27,817 nt of DNA, taken from contig CALEEU010000180.1 of the NCBI GenBank assembly GCA_937875975.1, positions 1 to 27,817 of the forward strand, in the 5' to 3' direction. This DNA is from an uncultured Opitutia bacterium (GTDB taxonomy: Bacteria; Verrucomicrobiota; Verrucomicrobiia; Opitutales; UBA953). Positions 15,520 to 22,435 of this stretch are shown in pieces. Position 1 is the first letter of the stretch. Each line of letters starts with the position of its first letter. The translations under genes and the position numbers were made by a program. The notes under the pieces were generated by a model that ran no database searches, was not told the DNA's origin, and saw nothing but the letters and a program-made list of their open reading frames with translations.

Positions 15520-16224
15520 ATGACTCGCAGCTTTCGCTACTACGACCTCATCCTCGGCGCGTTCGTCGCGGTGCTACTCTGCTCGAACCTCATCGGTCCC
15601 GCGAAGGTCGTGCAACTCGACCTGCCCTTCTTCGGTAAGACCGACTTCGGCGCAGGCAATTTATTCTTCCCGCTATCCTATATCTTCGGTGACATCCTCA
15701 CGGAAGTCTACGGCTACGCCCTCGCCCGTCGCGTGATCTGGGCGGGCTTCGGCGCCATGCTCTTCGCGACGGTGATGACCTGGGTCGTGCTCGCGCTCCC
15801 GGCTAGCCCGAACGAGCCCTTCAGTGCGCAGCTGCAGCCCGCGCTCGAGACGTGCTTCGGCGGCGGTTGGCGCATCGCCCTCGGCTCGATCGTCGCATTC
15901 TTCGTCGGCGACTTCCTTAACTCCTATGTGCTCGCGAAGATGAAGGTCCGCATGGGCGGCAAACATCCGTGGGCCCGCTTCATCGGTTCGACCGTCGTTG
16001 GCCAGGGCGTCGATAGCCTGATCTTCTACCCGCTCGCCTTCATCGGCATCTGGAGCCCGCAGACACTCCTCGCCGTGATGTTCGCGAACTGGGTCTTCAA
16101 GATACTCGTCGAGGTGGTGATGACGCCGGTCACGACGATTGTCTGCGCGAAGCTGAAGCAGGCCGAGGGCGTCGATGCGTTCGATACCGACACCGATTTC
16201 ACGCCCTTCAGCCTTAAGCGCTAA
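15520..16224 (+). CDS. yhhQ: Queuosine precursor transporter, VUT family (YhhQ-like)
   Basis: A 234-aa inner-membrane protein with about six hydrophobic segments, belonging to the VUT/YhhQ family that imports the queuine or preQ0/preQ1 precursors of the tRNA base queuosine. Supporting motifs: LLCSNLIGPAKVVQ, FPLSYIFGDILTEVYGY, FFVGDFLNSYVLAKMK, GQGVDSLIFYPLAF and FKILVEVVMTPVTT. The DILTEVYG and GQGVDS motifs are strongly conserved in the family. The 53-nt gap from the preceding stop holds no preQ1 riboswitch I can recognise. The gene may be transcribed with the upstream pair or from its own promoter. Confidence 0.92.
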   Translation: MTRSFRYYDLILGAFVAVLLCSNLIGPAKVVQLDLPFFGKTDFGAGNLFFPLSYIFGDILTEVYGYALARRVIWAGFGAMLFATVMTWVVLALPASPNEPFSAQLQPALETCFGGGWRIALGSIVAFFVGDFLNSYVLAKMKVRMGGKHPWARFIGSTVVGQGVDSLIFYPLAFIGIWSPQTLLAVMFANWVFKILVEVVMTPVTTIVCAKLKQAEGVDAFDTDTDFTPFSLKR

Positions 16225-16235
16225 GCGCGGCACCC

Positions 16236-16265
16236 CGATTAGAGGCCTTTATCGGCCCCCAATCG
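16236..16265 (+). terminator. Weak terminator-like hairpin after yhhQ
   Basis: An imperfect hairpin: CGATT/AATCG outer stem (16236-16240, 16261-16265) and a GGCC/GGCC inner stem (16244-16247, 16254-16257). It is followed only by ACCTTTCTGTC, so it lacks a strong U tract and is a weak candidate. Confidence 0.3.
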
Positions 16266-16369
16266 ACCTTTCTGTCATAATTTCTAGGTTTTCCGACGAA
16301 TCCATTGACAGCACCCCCGGGGACCAGCACAACACCCTCAGTCAATTTCACTCAGGTAAGAGCCTCCCT

Positions 16370-16515
16370 TATAAAGGACGCATCAGTCGCGAGGGCGACT
16401 AACGGAATCAGGATTCAAACTCTCCGTACCCGACCCCAGAGTCCCGTAGCTAGGACTCTGGACTTATTTGTCCCGGAAACGGGAAGACAGGCCGCACCAC
16501 CCGTGCGGCCTGTTT
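16370..16515 (+). other. Hairpin-rich non-coding stretch, candidate small RNA
   Basis: The stretch between yhhQ and tRNA-Leu has no supported gene. A TATAAA box (16370-16375) is followed by five successive hairpins: AGTCGC/GCGACT (16385-16400), ACGGA/TCCGT (16402-16427), CCAGAGTCC/GGACTCTGG (16436-16461), CCCG-GAAA-CGGG (16472-16483) and an 11-bp GC-rich stem (16487-16513). The last could end a transcript of either strand. I recognise no known RNA family; the strand is uncertain. Confidence 0.35.
16487..16513 (-). terminator. Terminator-like hairpin downstream of tRNA-Leu
   Basis: An 11-bp perfect stem (ACAGGCCGCAC/GTGCGGCCTGT, 5-nt loop) lies 13 nt after the 3' end of tRNA-Leu on the minus strand. 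The following sequence, CTTCCCGTTTCC, is only moderately T-rich. On the plus strand it could likewise end transcription of the candidate RNA. Confidence 0.5.
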
Positions 16516-16525
16516 CGTGTCGTCG

Positions 16526-16606
16526 TGCCCAAGACCGGACTCGAACCGGTAAGCCTTTCGGCGGCAGATTTTAAGTCTGATGTGTATACCGTTCCACCAC
16601 TTGGGC
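16526..16606 (-). tRNA. tRNA-Leu (anticodon UAA)
   Basis: An 81-nt cloverleaf on the minus strand. The acceptor stem is GCCCAAG/CTTGGGC, with A discriminator. The anticodon loop CTTAAAA gives UAA. A long variable arm with GCC-GAAA-GGC marks a class II tRNA, and the T arm ACCGG-TTCGAGT-CCGGT is perfect. No CCA is encoded: the discriminator is followed by CGA. Read by length and variable arm it cannot be another class II species such as Ser. Confidence 0.95.
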
Positions 16607-16710
16607 CGACGGCTCCAAAGTGCGGACGTGCCCTCGATTGGCAACCCGGGAAAGCGGGCAGGATTCTCCTTCGCCTTGCCCTCGGGACCAAACCCGGCTT
16701 CCTTCCGCCC

Positions 16711-17502
16711 ATGGATCGCTTAGCCCAGACGTTCGCCCGCTGTAAAGCCGAAGGCCGCCCGGCCTTCGTAAGCTACGTCTGCGCCGGCGACCCCGACGTC
16801 GAGACGTCCAAGGCCGTGCTCCTCTCCCTGGCGCAGAACGGCGCCGACGTGCTCGAAGTGGGCGTGCCCTTCTCCGATCCGCTCGCCGACGGCCTGACCA
16901 ACCAGCTCGCCTCCCAGCGCGCCCTCGAAGGCGGCATGACCTACGACGGCCTCCTCGATGTGCTCCGCGCGGTGCGCGCCGGCACCGACAAGCCGATCGT
17001 GCTCTATTGCTATTATAACCTGCTGTTTTCCTTTGGCCTCGAGAGTTACTGCGCCAAGGTCCGCGCCGCCGGCGCCGACGGCATGCTCGTCCTCGACTGC
17101 CCGCCCGAAGAAGCCGAGGAGCTGATCGCGGCCTCGAAGAAGCATGACCTCGCCAACATCTTCATCGTGGCTCCGACCACCCCGCCCGCGCGCATTAGCC
17201 TCATCGCCAAGCATGCTTCCGGCTTCATCTACTACGTCTCCCGCGAAGGCGTGACCGGCGAGCGCTCCGAACTGGCCGCCAATCTTTCGTCCGCCGTCGC
17301 CGAGATCCGTAAGCACACTTCTCTGCCGATCTGCGTCGGCTTCGGCGTCTCCACCGCCGCGCACGTCCAGGCCATCGCCAAGGTCGCCGACGGCGTGGTC
17401 GTCGGTAGCGCGCTCGTGAACGTCGTCGCCGCCCATAAGGACAAGAAGGGCGAAGCCGCCGCCGCCATCGGCGCGAAGGTGCGGGAACTACTCGTCAAAT
17501 AA
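16711..17502 (+). CDS. trpA: Tryptophan synthase alpha subunit
   Basis: The alpha subunit of tryptophan synthase cleaves indole-3-glycerol phosphate to indole and glyceraldehyde 3-phosphate; indole then passes to TrpB. The product has 263 aa, the normal length. ATG 16711 is chosen because family homology begins there; the longer open frame reads into the antisense of tRNA-Leu. Motifs: LEVGVPFSDPLADG holds the catalytic Glu (in EVGVP) and Asp (in DPLADG). It continues LTNQLASQRAL where many family members have DGPxIQ, so Pro is replaced by Leu. YYNLLFSFG, LDCPPEEAEEL and YYVSREGVTGER (phosphate-binding region) follow. trpB is not next to it, which is unusual. Whether the loop change matters is unknown. 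Confidence 0.96.
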   Translation: MDRLAQTFARCKAEGRPAFVSYVCAGDPDVETSKAVLLSLAQNGADVLEVGVPFSDPLADGLTNQLASQRALEGGMTYDGLLDVLRAVRAGTDKPIVLYCYYNLLFSFGLESYCAKVRAAGADGMLVLDCPPEEAEELIAASKKHDLANIFIVAPTTPPARISLIAKHASGFIYYVSREGVTGERSELAANLSSAVAEIRKHTSLPICVGFGVSTAAHVQAIAKVADGVVVGSALVNVVAAHKDKKGEAAAAIGAKVRELLVK

Positions 17503-17815
17503 GACAAGGAGGGCCCGAGGACCCGAGGGCACGTTGGCCCGAGGTCCTGCAATTCGAGGACCCTGGATTCGAGGGCCTGAGGGCACGAGGCAAAGCCAGA
17601 AAGAGGTCGCTGGGCTACCTAGTCCCCGAAGTGCCTTACTCGGGTCCTTGTGTCCTCAGGCCCTCGTGCCCTCATATTCTTGGGTCCTCCTGCCCTCCAG
17701 CCCTCGTGCCCTCCTGTCCTCGTGTCCTCGCATGACGCTAATCCTTGACCAAGGGCCGTGCCTCCGCACTTTCCCCATGGTCCTAACCTCGTTAGGGCCA
17801 CCGGAACCTCACCGC
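17503..17815. repeat. Degenerate CCTCGTG-type repeats in facing inverted arms
   Basis: A 313-bp gap between trpA and pyrB without a supported gene. The left arm (about 17507-17590) has GAGGGCCCGAGG/CGAGGACCC words on the plus strand. The right arm (about 17641-17730) has the inverse words CCTCGTGCCCTC and CCTCGTGTCCTC. The two arms are imperfect inverts of each other, with a closest match of 19-20 nt (17571-17590 versus 17654-17673). Units are about 7-9 nt. Just before pyrB is a separate hairpin (17779-17799). Confidence 0.75.
17779..17799 (+). promoter_or_regulatory. Hairpin in the pyrB leader
   Basis: GGTCCTAAC/GTTAGGGCC with a CTC loop (9 bp, one G-U pair), ending 16 nt before the pyrB start. 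It is not followed by a U tract. A role in translation or attenuation is possible, but nothing shows it. Confidence 0.35.
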
Positions 17816-18757
17816 ATGGCCTCACAAGACACCTGGACGAAAAAAGACCTGACCGGCATCGAGGAGCTTTCCCGCCCCGAGATCGAACTGCTCTTCCGCC
17901 AAGCCGACCAGTTCCTGCCCGCGCTCGCACCGGGCAAGGGCCTCGACCTGATGAAGGGCCGTACGGTGGTGAACCTCTTCCTCGAGCCGAGCACGCGCAC
18001 CCGCACGGCCTTCGAGATCTCGGCCAAGAAGCTCGGCGCCGAAGTGGTCTCGATCAACACGACGGCCTCCTCCCTGGTGAAGGGCGAGACCCTCCGCGAC
18101 ACGGCGATGAACATCCGCGCGATGGGCGTCGACGCCATCGTGATGCGCCACTCCTCCGCCGGCTCGGCCCGCTACCTAGGCTCGGTCCTCGACATCTCGG
18201 TCATCAACGCCGGCGACGGGGCCCACGAACACCCGACGCAGGCCCTGCTCGACGCCTTCACGCTCCGGCAGCGTTTCGGCAAGGTCGAAGGCCTCAAGGT
18301 CACGATCCTCGGCGACATCCTCTTCAGCCGCGTCGCCCGCTCCAACATCCTCTGCCTGTCGAAGCTCGGCGCGCAGGTCACCCTCGCGGGTCCCGCCACG
18401 CTCGTCCCGGCCTCGCTGAAGGAAGCCTTCCCGCAGGTCCGCATCGTCCATGACCTGAAGGAAGCCCTGAAGGACTGCGACGCGGTGATGCTCCTGCGCA
18501 TCCAGCACGAGCGCCAGACGACCACCCACTTCCCCTCGCTCGGCGAATACGCCTCGCAGTTCGGCCTCAACGCCGAACGCGCCGCCTGGCTCAAGCCCGA
18601 AGCGATCGTGATGCATCCGGGCCCCATCAACCGTGGCGTCGAAGTCGAAAGCGAAGTCGCCGACGGCCCCCGCTCGGTCATCCTCGAACAAGTCCGGAAC
18701 GGCGTCGCCGTCCGCATGGCCGTCCTTCACCTCTGCACCGGAGCCATCAGCCGATGA
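17816..18757 (+). CDS. pyrB: Aspartate carbamoyltransferase catalytic subunit
   Basis: The catalytic chain of aspartate transcarbamoylase joins carbamoyl phosphate and aspartate to form N-carbamoyl-aspartate in pyrimidine synthesis. The product has 313 aa, the normal length. ATG 17816 (MASQDTW) is chosen; ATG 17777 would add 13 residues without homology. Motifs: the carbamoyl-phosphate loop FLEPSTRTRTAFE (STRTR, residues 59-63), SSLVKGETLRDT (the mobile loop with Lys89), HSSAGSARYL, NAGDGAHEHPTQALLD (HPTQ 139-142) and HPGPINRG (267-270). No pyrI regulatory gene follows. Instead the stop overlaps the next gene by 4 nt (ATGA), as in pyrBC' operons of Pseudomonas. Confidence 0.97.
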   Translation: MASQDTWTKKDLTGIEELSRPEIELLFRQADQFLPALAPGKGLDLMKGRTVVNLFLEPSTRTRTAFEISAKKLGAEVVSINTTASSLVKGETLRDTAMNIRAMGVDAIVMRHSSAGSARYLGSVLDISVINAGDGAHEHPTQALLDAFTLRQRFGKVEGLKVTILGDILFSRVARSNILCLSKLGAQVTLAGPATLVPASLKEAFPQVRIVHDLKEALKDCDAVMLLRIQHERQTTTHFPSLGEYASQFGLNAERAAWLKPEAIVMHPGPINRGVEVESEVADGPRSVILEQVRNGVAVRMAVLHLCTGAISR

Positions 18758-20049
18758 ACCCCGCCGACAACTCCCCTCTCTGGATCCGCGGCGCCCGCGT
18801 GATCGATCCCTCGGCTAAGCGCGATGAAGCCAAAGTCGACGTCTTCGCCCTCGACGGTAAGTTCGTCGATAAACTCTCCGCCGCCGACCAGGCCAGGGCC
18901 CGCGTCATCGACGGCACGGGTCTCGTGGTCGCCCCGGGCTTCGTCGACCTGAACTGCCGCCTCGGCGAACCGGGCCTGACGCCCCGCGAGACGATTCGCA
19001 CCGGCACCCGCGCGGCCGCCGCCGGCGGTTTCACGACCGTGGTCACGATGCCTGACTCGCTTCCCGCAGCGGACAACGTCGGCACGATTCAACTCCTCCG
19101 CGAAATCTGCTCGCGCGACGCCGCCGTGCGCGTGCTCCCGACGGGGACGCTTACCAAAGGCCATGAAGGCAAGGCCCTTGCTCCGCTCGGCACGATGAAG
19201 AAGGCCGGCGTGGTCGCCGTCACCGACACGACCTCGGGCGTCCAGAACAACGAGATCATGCGTCGCGCGCTGGAATACGCCGCGATGTTCGACCTGGTGG
19301 TCCTCGACCATTGCCAGGACAGCAGCATGACCGAAGGCGGACAGATGCACGAAGGCGCCTGGTCCCTCCGCCTCGGCCTCCGCGGCCTGCCCCGCGCCGC
19401 CGAAGAGATCGTGGTCTCGAGCGACTGCCTGCTCGCCGAACTCACCAAGGCTCGCATCCACCTGCAGCACCTTTCCTCCGGCGGCTCCGCCGACATCGTC
19501 CGCCGTGCCAAGGCTATGCAGCTCGCGGTCACGGCTGAAGTCTCCGCCCTGCACCTGCTCCTCACCGACGCCGCGTTGGCGAACTACGGCACGAGCCTGA
19601 AGACGAATCCGCCTCTCCGCGAGGAAGCCGACCGTCTTGCCCTTATCGCTGCGCTCATCGACGGCACCATCGACGCGATCTGCTCCGACCACTCTCCCTG
19701 CACGGCTACCGAGAAGGATTGCGAGTTCGACCTGGCTCCTTTCGGCGCCGCGACGCTCGAGACGGCTTTCGCGGCCGCCCACACGGCGCTTGTCACCGGC
19801 GGCCACGCCGACCTCGCCCTCCTCATCGCTCGCCTGACGCACGGTCCGGCCAAGGCCCTTGGCCTCGAAGCAGGAACGCTCAAGTTCGGCGCCCTCGCGG
19901 ACCTGGTCCTCCTCGACCCCAAGGCCGCCTGGACGCCCGCTTCCGCCGATCTCTCCTCGAAGTCTGGCAACAACCCGCTCGTCGGTCGCGCGCTCACCGG
20001 TCGCGTCCGCGCGACGTTCGTCGGCGGTCGTCAGGTCTTCGGCGCCTAA
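18754..20049 (+). CDS. pyrC: Dihydroorotase-like protein lacking metal ligands (probable PyrC' partner of PyrB)
   Basis: This 431-aa dihydroorotase-fold protein starts inside the pyrB stop (ATGA). Canonical type I enzymes read DxHxHLREPG. Here the stretch is D65-L-N-C-R-L-G-E-P-G74, so both zinc-binding His (N67, R69) and the substrate Arg (G71) are lost. Other positions remain: His186 (HCQD), His236/His239 (IHLQH), Asp312-His313 (SDHSP), NPPLR and APFG. EVTPHH has become EVSALH. The same type of loss occurs in the PyrC' proteins of Pseudomonas, which have no dihydroorotase activity but are needed to assemble ATCase with PyrB. A non-catalytic role is therefore likely, and an active PyrC should exist elsewhere. 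I give the symbol for family only; pyrC' or pyrX would be more exact. Confidence 0.88.
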   Translation: MNPADNSPLWIRGARVIDPSAKRDEAKVDVFALDGKFVDKLSAADQARARVIDGTGLVVAPGFVDLNCRLGEPGLTPRETIRTGTRAAAAGGFTTVVTMPDSLPAADNVGTIQLLREICSRDAAVRVLPTGTLTKGHEGKALAPLGTMKKAGVVAVTDTTSGVQNNEIMRRALEYAAMFDLVVLDHCQDSSMTEGGQMHEGAWSLRLGLRGLPRAAEEIVVSSDCLLAELTKARIHLQHLSSGGSADIVRRAKAMQLAVTAEVSALHLLLTDAALANYGTSLKTNPPLREEADRLALIAALIDGTIDAICSDHSPCTATEKDCEFDLAPFGAATLETAFAAAHTALVTGGHADLALLIARLTHGPAKALGLEAGTLKFGALADLVLLDPKAAWTPASADLSSKSGNNPLVGRALTGRVRATFVGGRQVFGA

Positions 20050-20055
20050 GCAAAG

Positions 20056-20991
20056 ATGGGCGAGCTCACGCAATCCCTCGACGCCTTCGGGCCTTGGGAC
20101 TGGGCGTGCGTGATCGTCAGTCTCTTGGCGGCTTTCATCGGCGTGTATGCGCTGAAGTGCTGGCGGGACCTTCCGGGCAAGGTCGCAGCGCCGACGATTT
20201 CCGCCAGCGACGCGGTGATGGGCCTTTGCACCGGCCTGCTCGCCTTCGGCATCCTCTTCGGCTTGGTGACGCAGATGGTGGCGCAAAGCTTTTCCACCTA
20301 CTTCGGCTTCTCCCAGGCGCATGTCTTCACCGCTGCGTTCAGCGGGCAGCTCGCCGCGGCCTTGGCGATGCTCGGCATGGGAGCGGTCGCACCCCGAACG
20401 CTCGACTGGGCGCCGTCCGTCGAGACCGATGAGCCCAAGACCGATGGCTCGCCCATCCTTCAGGCGCTCCGCTCTTTCAGCGTTCCACGCGTCCTGCTCG
20501 GACTACTCTCCATCTTCGCGCTGGGCCTCGTCACCACGCTCGTCTGGAAAGGCTTCCATGTCGCCTGGGAACAGCTCTTCCTCAGCGGTTGGGCCGGCCA
20601 GCCGCCCGCCGACGAACCTCAGGAGATCGTCGACGCGGTGTTAAAGACCGACGTCGATACTTGGCGCTTCCTGACGATCGCGTTGGCGGTGACGATCGGT
20701 GCCCCGATCATGGAAGAACTCGCCTTCCGCGGCATGATCTATCCAGGCCTGCGCCGCCTTGGAGCCGCTTCCGAACGTCATGGCCGCTGGCTCGCCATCG
20801 TCATCACTGGTGCGCTCTTCAGCGCTGCGCACCTGAGCCCTTCCGCCGCCCTGCCTTTGTTCGCCTTTGGGGCGTTCATGTGCCTGGTCCGTGACCGCTA
20901 TGGACTCCTGACCTGCATGGCCATCCATTGCTGTTTCAACGGTTGGAATTTACTCTGGTTGAAACTGGCCCCCAACGCCTCCACGCTCTGA
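20056..20991 (+). CDS. CPBP-family intramembrane glutamic endopeptidase
   Basis: A 311-aa membrane protein of the CPBP (Abi/CAAX protease-bacteriocin processing) family, PF02517. The three active motifs are present: EExxFRG at E220-E221 (MEELAFRG), F255-xxx-H259 (FSAAH) and H291-xxx-N295 (HCCFN). There are about seven to eight hydrophobic segments and a loop from about 115 to 145. Such proteins act as intramembrane proteases or have roles in bacteriocin self-immunity and in lipid-linked protein processing. The start at 20056 is 6 nt after the pyrC stop, and thiL follows after 4 nt, so it is in the operon. No functional link to pyrimidines is known to me. Confidence 0.9.
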   Translation: MGELTQSLDAFGPWDWACVIVSLLAAFIGVYALKCWRDLPGKVAAPTISASDAVMGLCTGLLAFGILFGLVTQMVAQSFSTYFGFSQAHVFTAAFSGQLAAALAMLGMGAVAPRTLDWAPSVETDEPKTDGSPILQALRSFSVPRVLLGLLSIFALGLVTTLVWKGFHVAWEQLFLSGWAGQPPADEPQEIVDAVLKTDVDTWRFLTIALAVTIGAPIMEELAFRGMIYPGLRRLGAASERHGRWLAIVITGALFSAAHLSPSAALPLFAFGAFMCLVRDRYGLLTCMAIHCCFNGWNLLWLKLAPNASTL

Positions 20992-20995
20992 GGCC

Positions 20996-21958
20996 ATGGG
21001 AGCCCTCACCACCCTCGCGGACCGTTCGGTCGCCAAGCTGACCGAGGAAGAACTCATCCGTCGCGTGGTGCAGTCGCTCGCTGAAGCCGCGCCCCCTTTC
21101 CCTGAAGGACCAGGTGGCGATTGCGCGCATCTCCCGACCACCGGTGGCCGCTCGATCCGGGCGAGCACGATCGACTCGGTGATCCTGGGGCGACACTTCG
21201 ACGCCGCCTGCGACGGCATCCGCGCCGGCGCCAAGTTGGTGAACCGCAATCTCAGCGACCTCGCTGCGGCCGGAGCCGTGCCTTCCGACGCCTTGCTCTC
21301 CCTCGTGATCGGCGCCGACGTCGACGCGACCTGGCTGACTGACTTCGCCCACGGTGCCGGGCGCGCCGCCGCCAAGGCCGGCCTGCGCATCGTCGGCGGC
21401 GATATCTGTCGCGGTCCTAACGGCGCCTTCATCGGCACGCTCGCCGTCCAAGGTTTCGCCCATCGCATCCTGACGCGCAAGCTGTGCGCCGCGGGTGATG
21501 TGCTTTTCGTCACCGGCCGGCTCGGCGGTTCGCTCTACGGCAAGCACCTCGACTTCTCTCCCCGCCTCGCCGAAGGCGAATGGCTCTGCGGGCACGGCGA
21601 AGTCACGGCGTGCACCGACCTCTCCGACGGTCTCGCCAAGGACCTGCCTGGACTGCTTGGCCCCAGACTTGATGCACGCATCAACGTGGCGGCCTTACCG
21701 GTCTCCGACGCCGCGACCGCCCTTTCAAAGTCAGATGGTAAACCCGTGCTCGAGCACGCCCTGCAGGATGGCGAGGACTACGAGCTGCTCTTCGCGGTCA
21801 GTGACGACCGGGCCGACCTGCTGGAATCTTCTTTCCGCAAGGCCTTCCCGCTCACGCCGCTCACACGCCTGGGCACGGTCGAGACCGGCACGGGCCTCGC
21901 CCGCGACGTCGCGGACGGCGAGCCGATCAAGGTCCGCGGCTTCGGTCACTTCGCCTAA
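20996..21958 (+). CDS. thiL: Thiamine-monophosphate kinase
   Basis: ThiL phosphorylates thiamine monophosphate to the active cofactor thiamine diphosphate, using ATP. The product has 320 aa, the normal length. Motifs of the ThiL/AIR-synthase fold are visible: an N-terminal GPGGDCAHL region (the usual GDDxA Mg2+ loop is here GGDCA), STIDSVILGRHFD, NLSDLAAAGA, GGDICRGPNGAF, VTGRLGGSLYGKHLDFSPRL, ACTDLSDGLAKDL and GEDYELLFAV. The GDD-to-GGD change at the first metal loop may matter, but the rest of the metal-binding set is intact. TGAGG lies about 4 nt before ATG. It is the last gene of the pyrB-pyrC'-CPBP-thiL block. Confidence 0.94.
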   Translation: MGALTTLADRSVAKLTEEELIRRVVQSLAEAAPPFPEGPGGDCAHLPTTGGRSIRASTIDSVILGRHFDAACDGIRAGAKLVNRNLSDLAAAGAVPSDALLSLVIGADVDATWLTDFAHGAGRAAAKAGLRIVGGDICRGPNGAFIGTLAVQGFAHRILTRKLCAAGDVLFVTGRLGGSLYGKHLDFSPRLAEGEWLCGHGEVTACTDLSDGLAKDLPGLLGPRLDARINVAALPVSDAATALSKSDGKPVLEHALQDGEDYELLFAVSDDRADLLESSFRKAFPLTPLTRLGTVETGTGLARDVADGEPIKVRGFGHFA

Positions 21959-21970
21959 GCCTCGCTCCGC

Positions 21971-22423
21971 TTACATGCGGAACCGACGGATGCCCACGAA
22001 CAACGCGAAGATCAGCGCGGAAGCACCGAAGGTCACCGTGACGGTCTCATAGGTGGCGAGCAGTTCGATCACCTGGTCGAGTAGCTTGATGGATTGCTTC
22101 GTATCTCGCTCGGCGACTTCCAAGGCACTGGTCGCCGCGGTCGCGGTCACTTCGACGTTCTTATTGTCCGACTTCGTACCTTGGTCGGTGAAGAGCACGA
22201 CCCCCGTATCAGCGGACTTCATGGCGCTCTTATAGGCTTCGAAGGAAGACTGGATACTGATGGTGGTGTCCTTCACGCGCTTGGTCGTGTCACGCAGCTC
22301 GTGGCTGAACCAGAGGCCGGCCAGGGAGACGAGCAACGTCACGACGGCCATGCCGACGATGCCGATCTCGGCTTGGATGAGGTTGTTCTTGGCGGATCGA
22401 CCGCGGCTACGCTGGGCGCACAT
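21971..22423 (-). CDS. Small two-transmembrane protein, unknown function
   Basis: A 150-aa protein with ATG at 22423, starting 12 nt after the holin-like gene. The N terminus is basic (MCAQRSRGRSAKNN), followed by a TM segment (about residues 18-40), a loop of some 80 residues rich in Ser, Thr, Lys and Asp that is probably alpha-helical, and a second TM segment (about 125-145) with basic RRFRM at the end. Both ends would be cytoplasmic, with the loop in the periplasm. I recognise no family; it could be a scaffold or sensor partner of the holin-like protein. It ends 12 nt from the convergent thiL. Confidence 0.7.
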   Translation of the reverse strand: MCAQRSRGRSAKNNLIQAEIGIVGMAVVTLLVSLAGLWFSHELRDTTKRVKDTTISIQSSFEAYKSAMKSADTGVVLFTDQGTKSDNKNVEVTATAATSALEVAERDTKQSIKLLDQVIELLATYETVTVTFGASALIFALFVGIRRFRM

Positions 22424-22435
22424 GAGGTGGGTTGG

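Noticed and set aside
16526..16606. Integration site (att) at tRNA-Leu
   Set aside because: No integrase, no direct repeat of the tRNA 3' end and ordinary neighbours.
16468..16710. Longer N terminus of trpA
   Set aside because: The sequence is the antisense of tRNA-Leu and a hairpin; family homology starts at 16711.
17507..17730. Possible CRISPR array
   Set aside because: Units are 7-9 nt, degenerate, without constant spacer length, and in two orientations. No cas gene is present.
18727..20322. A 531-codon open frame on the minus strand
   Set aside because: Antisense to pyrC and the CPBP gene, charged low-complexity product, no motif.
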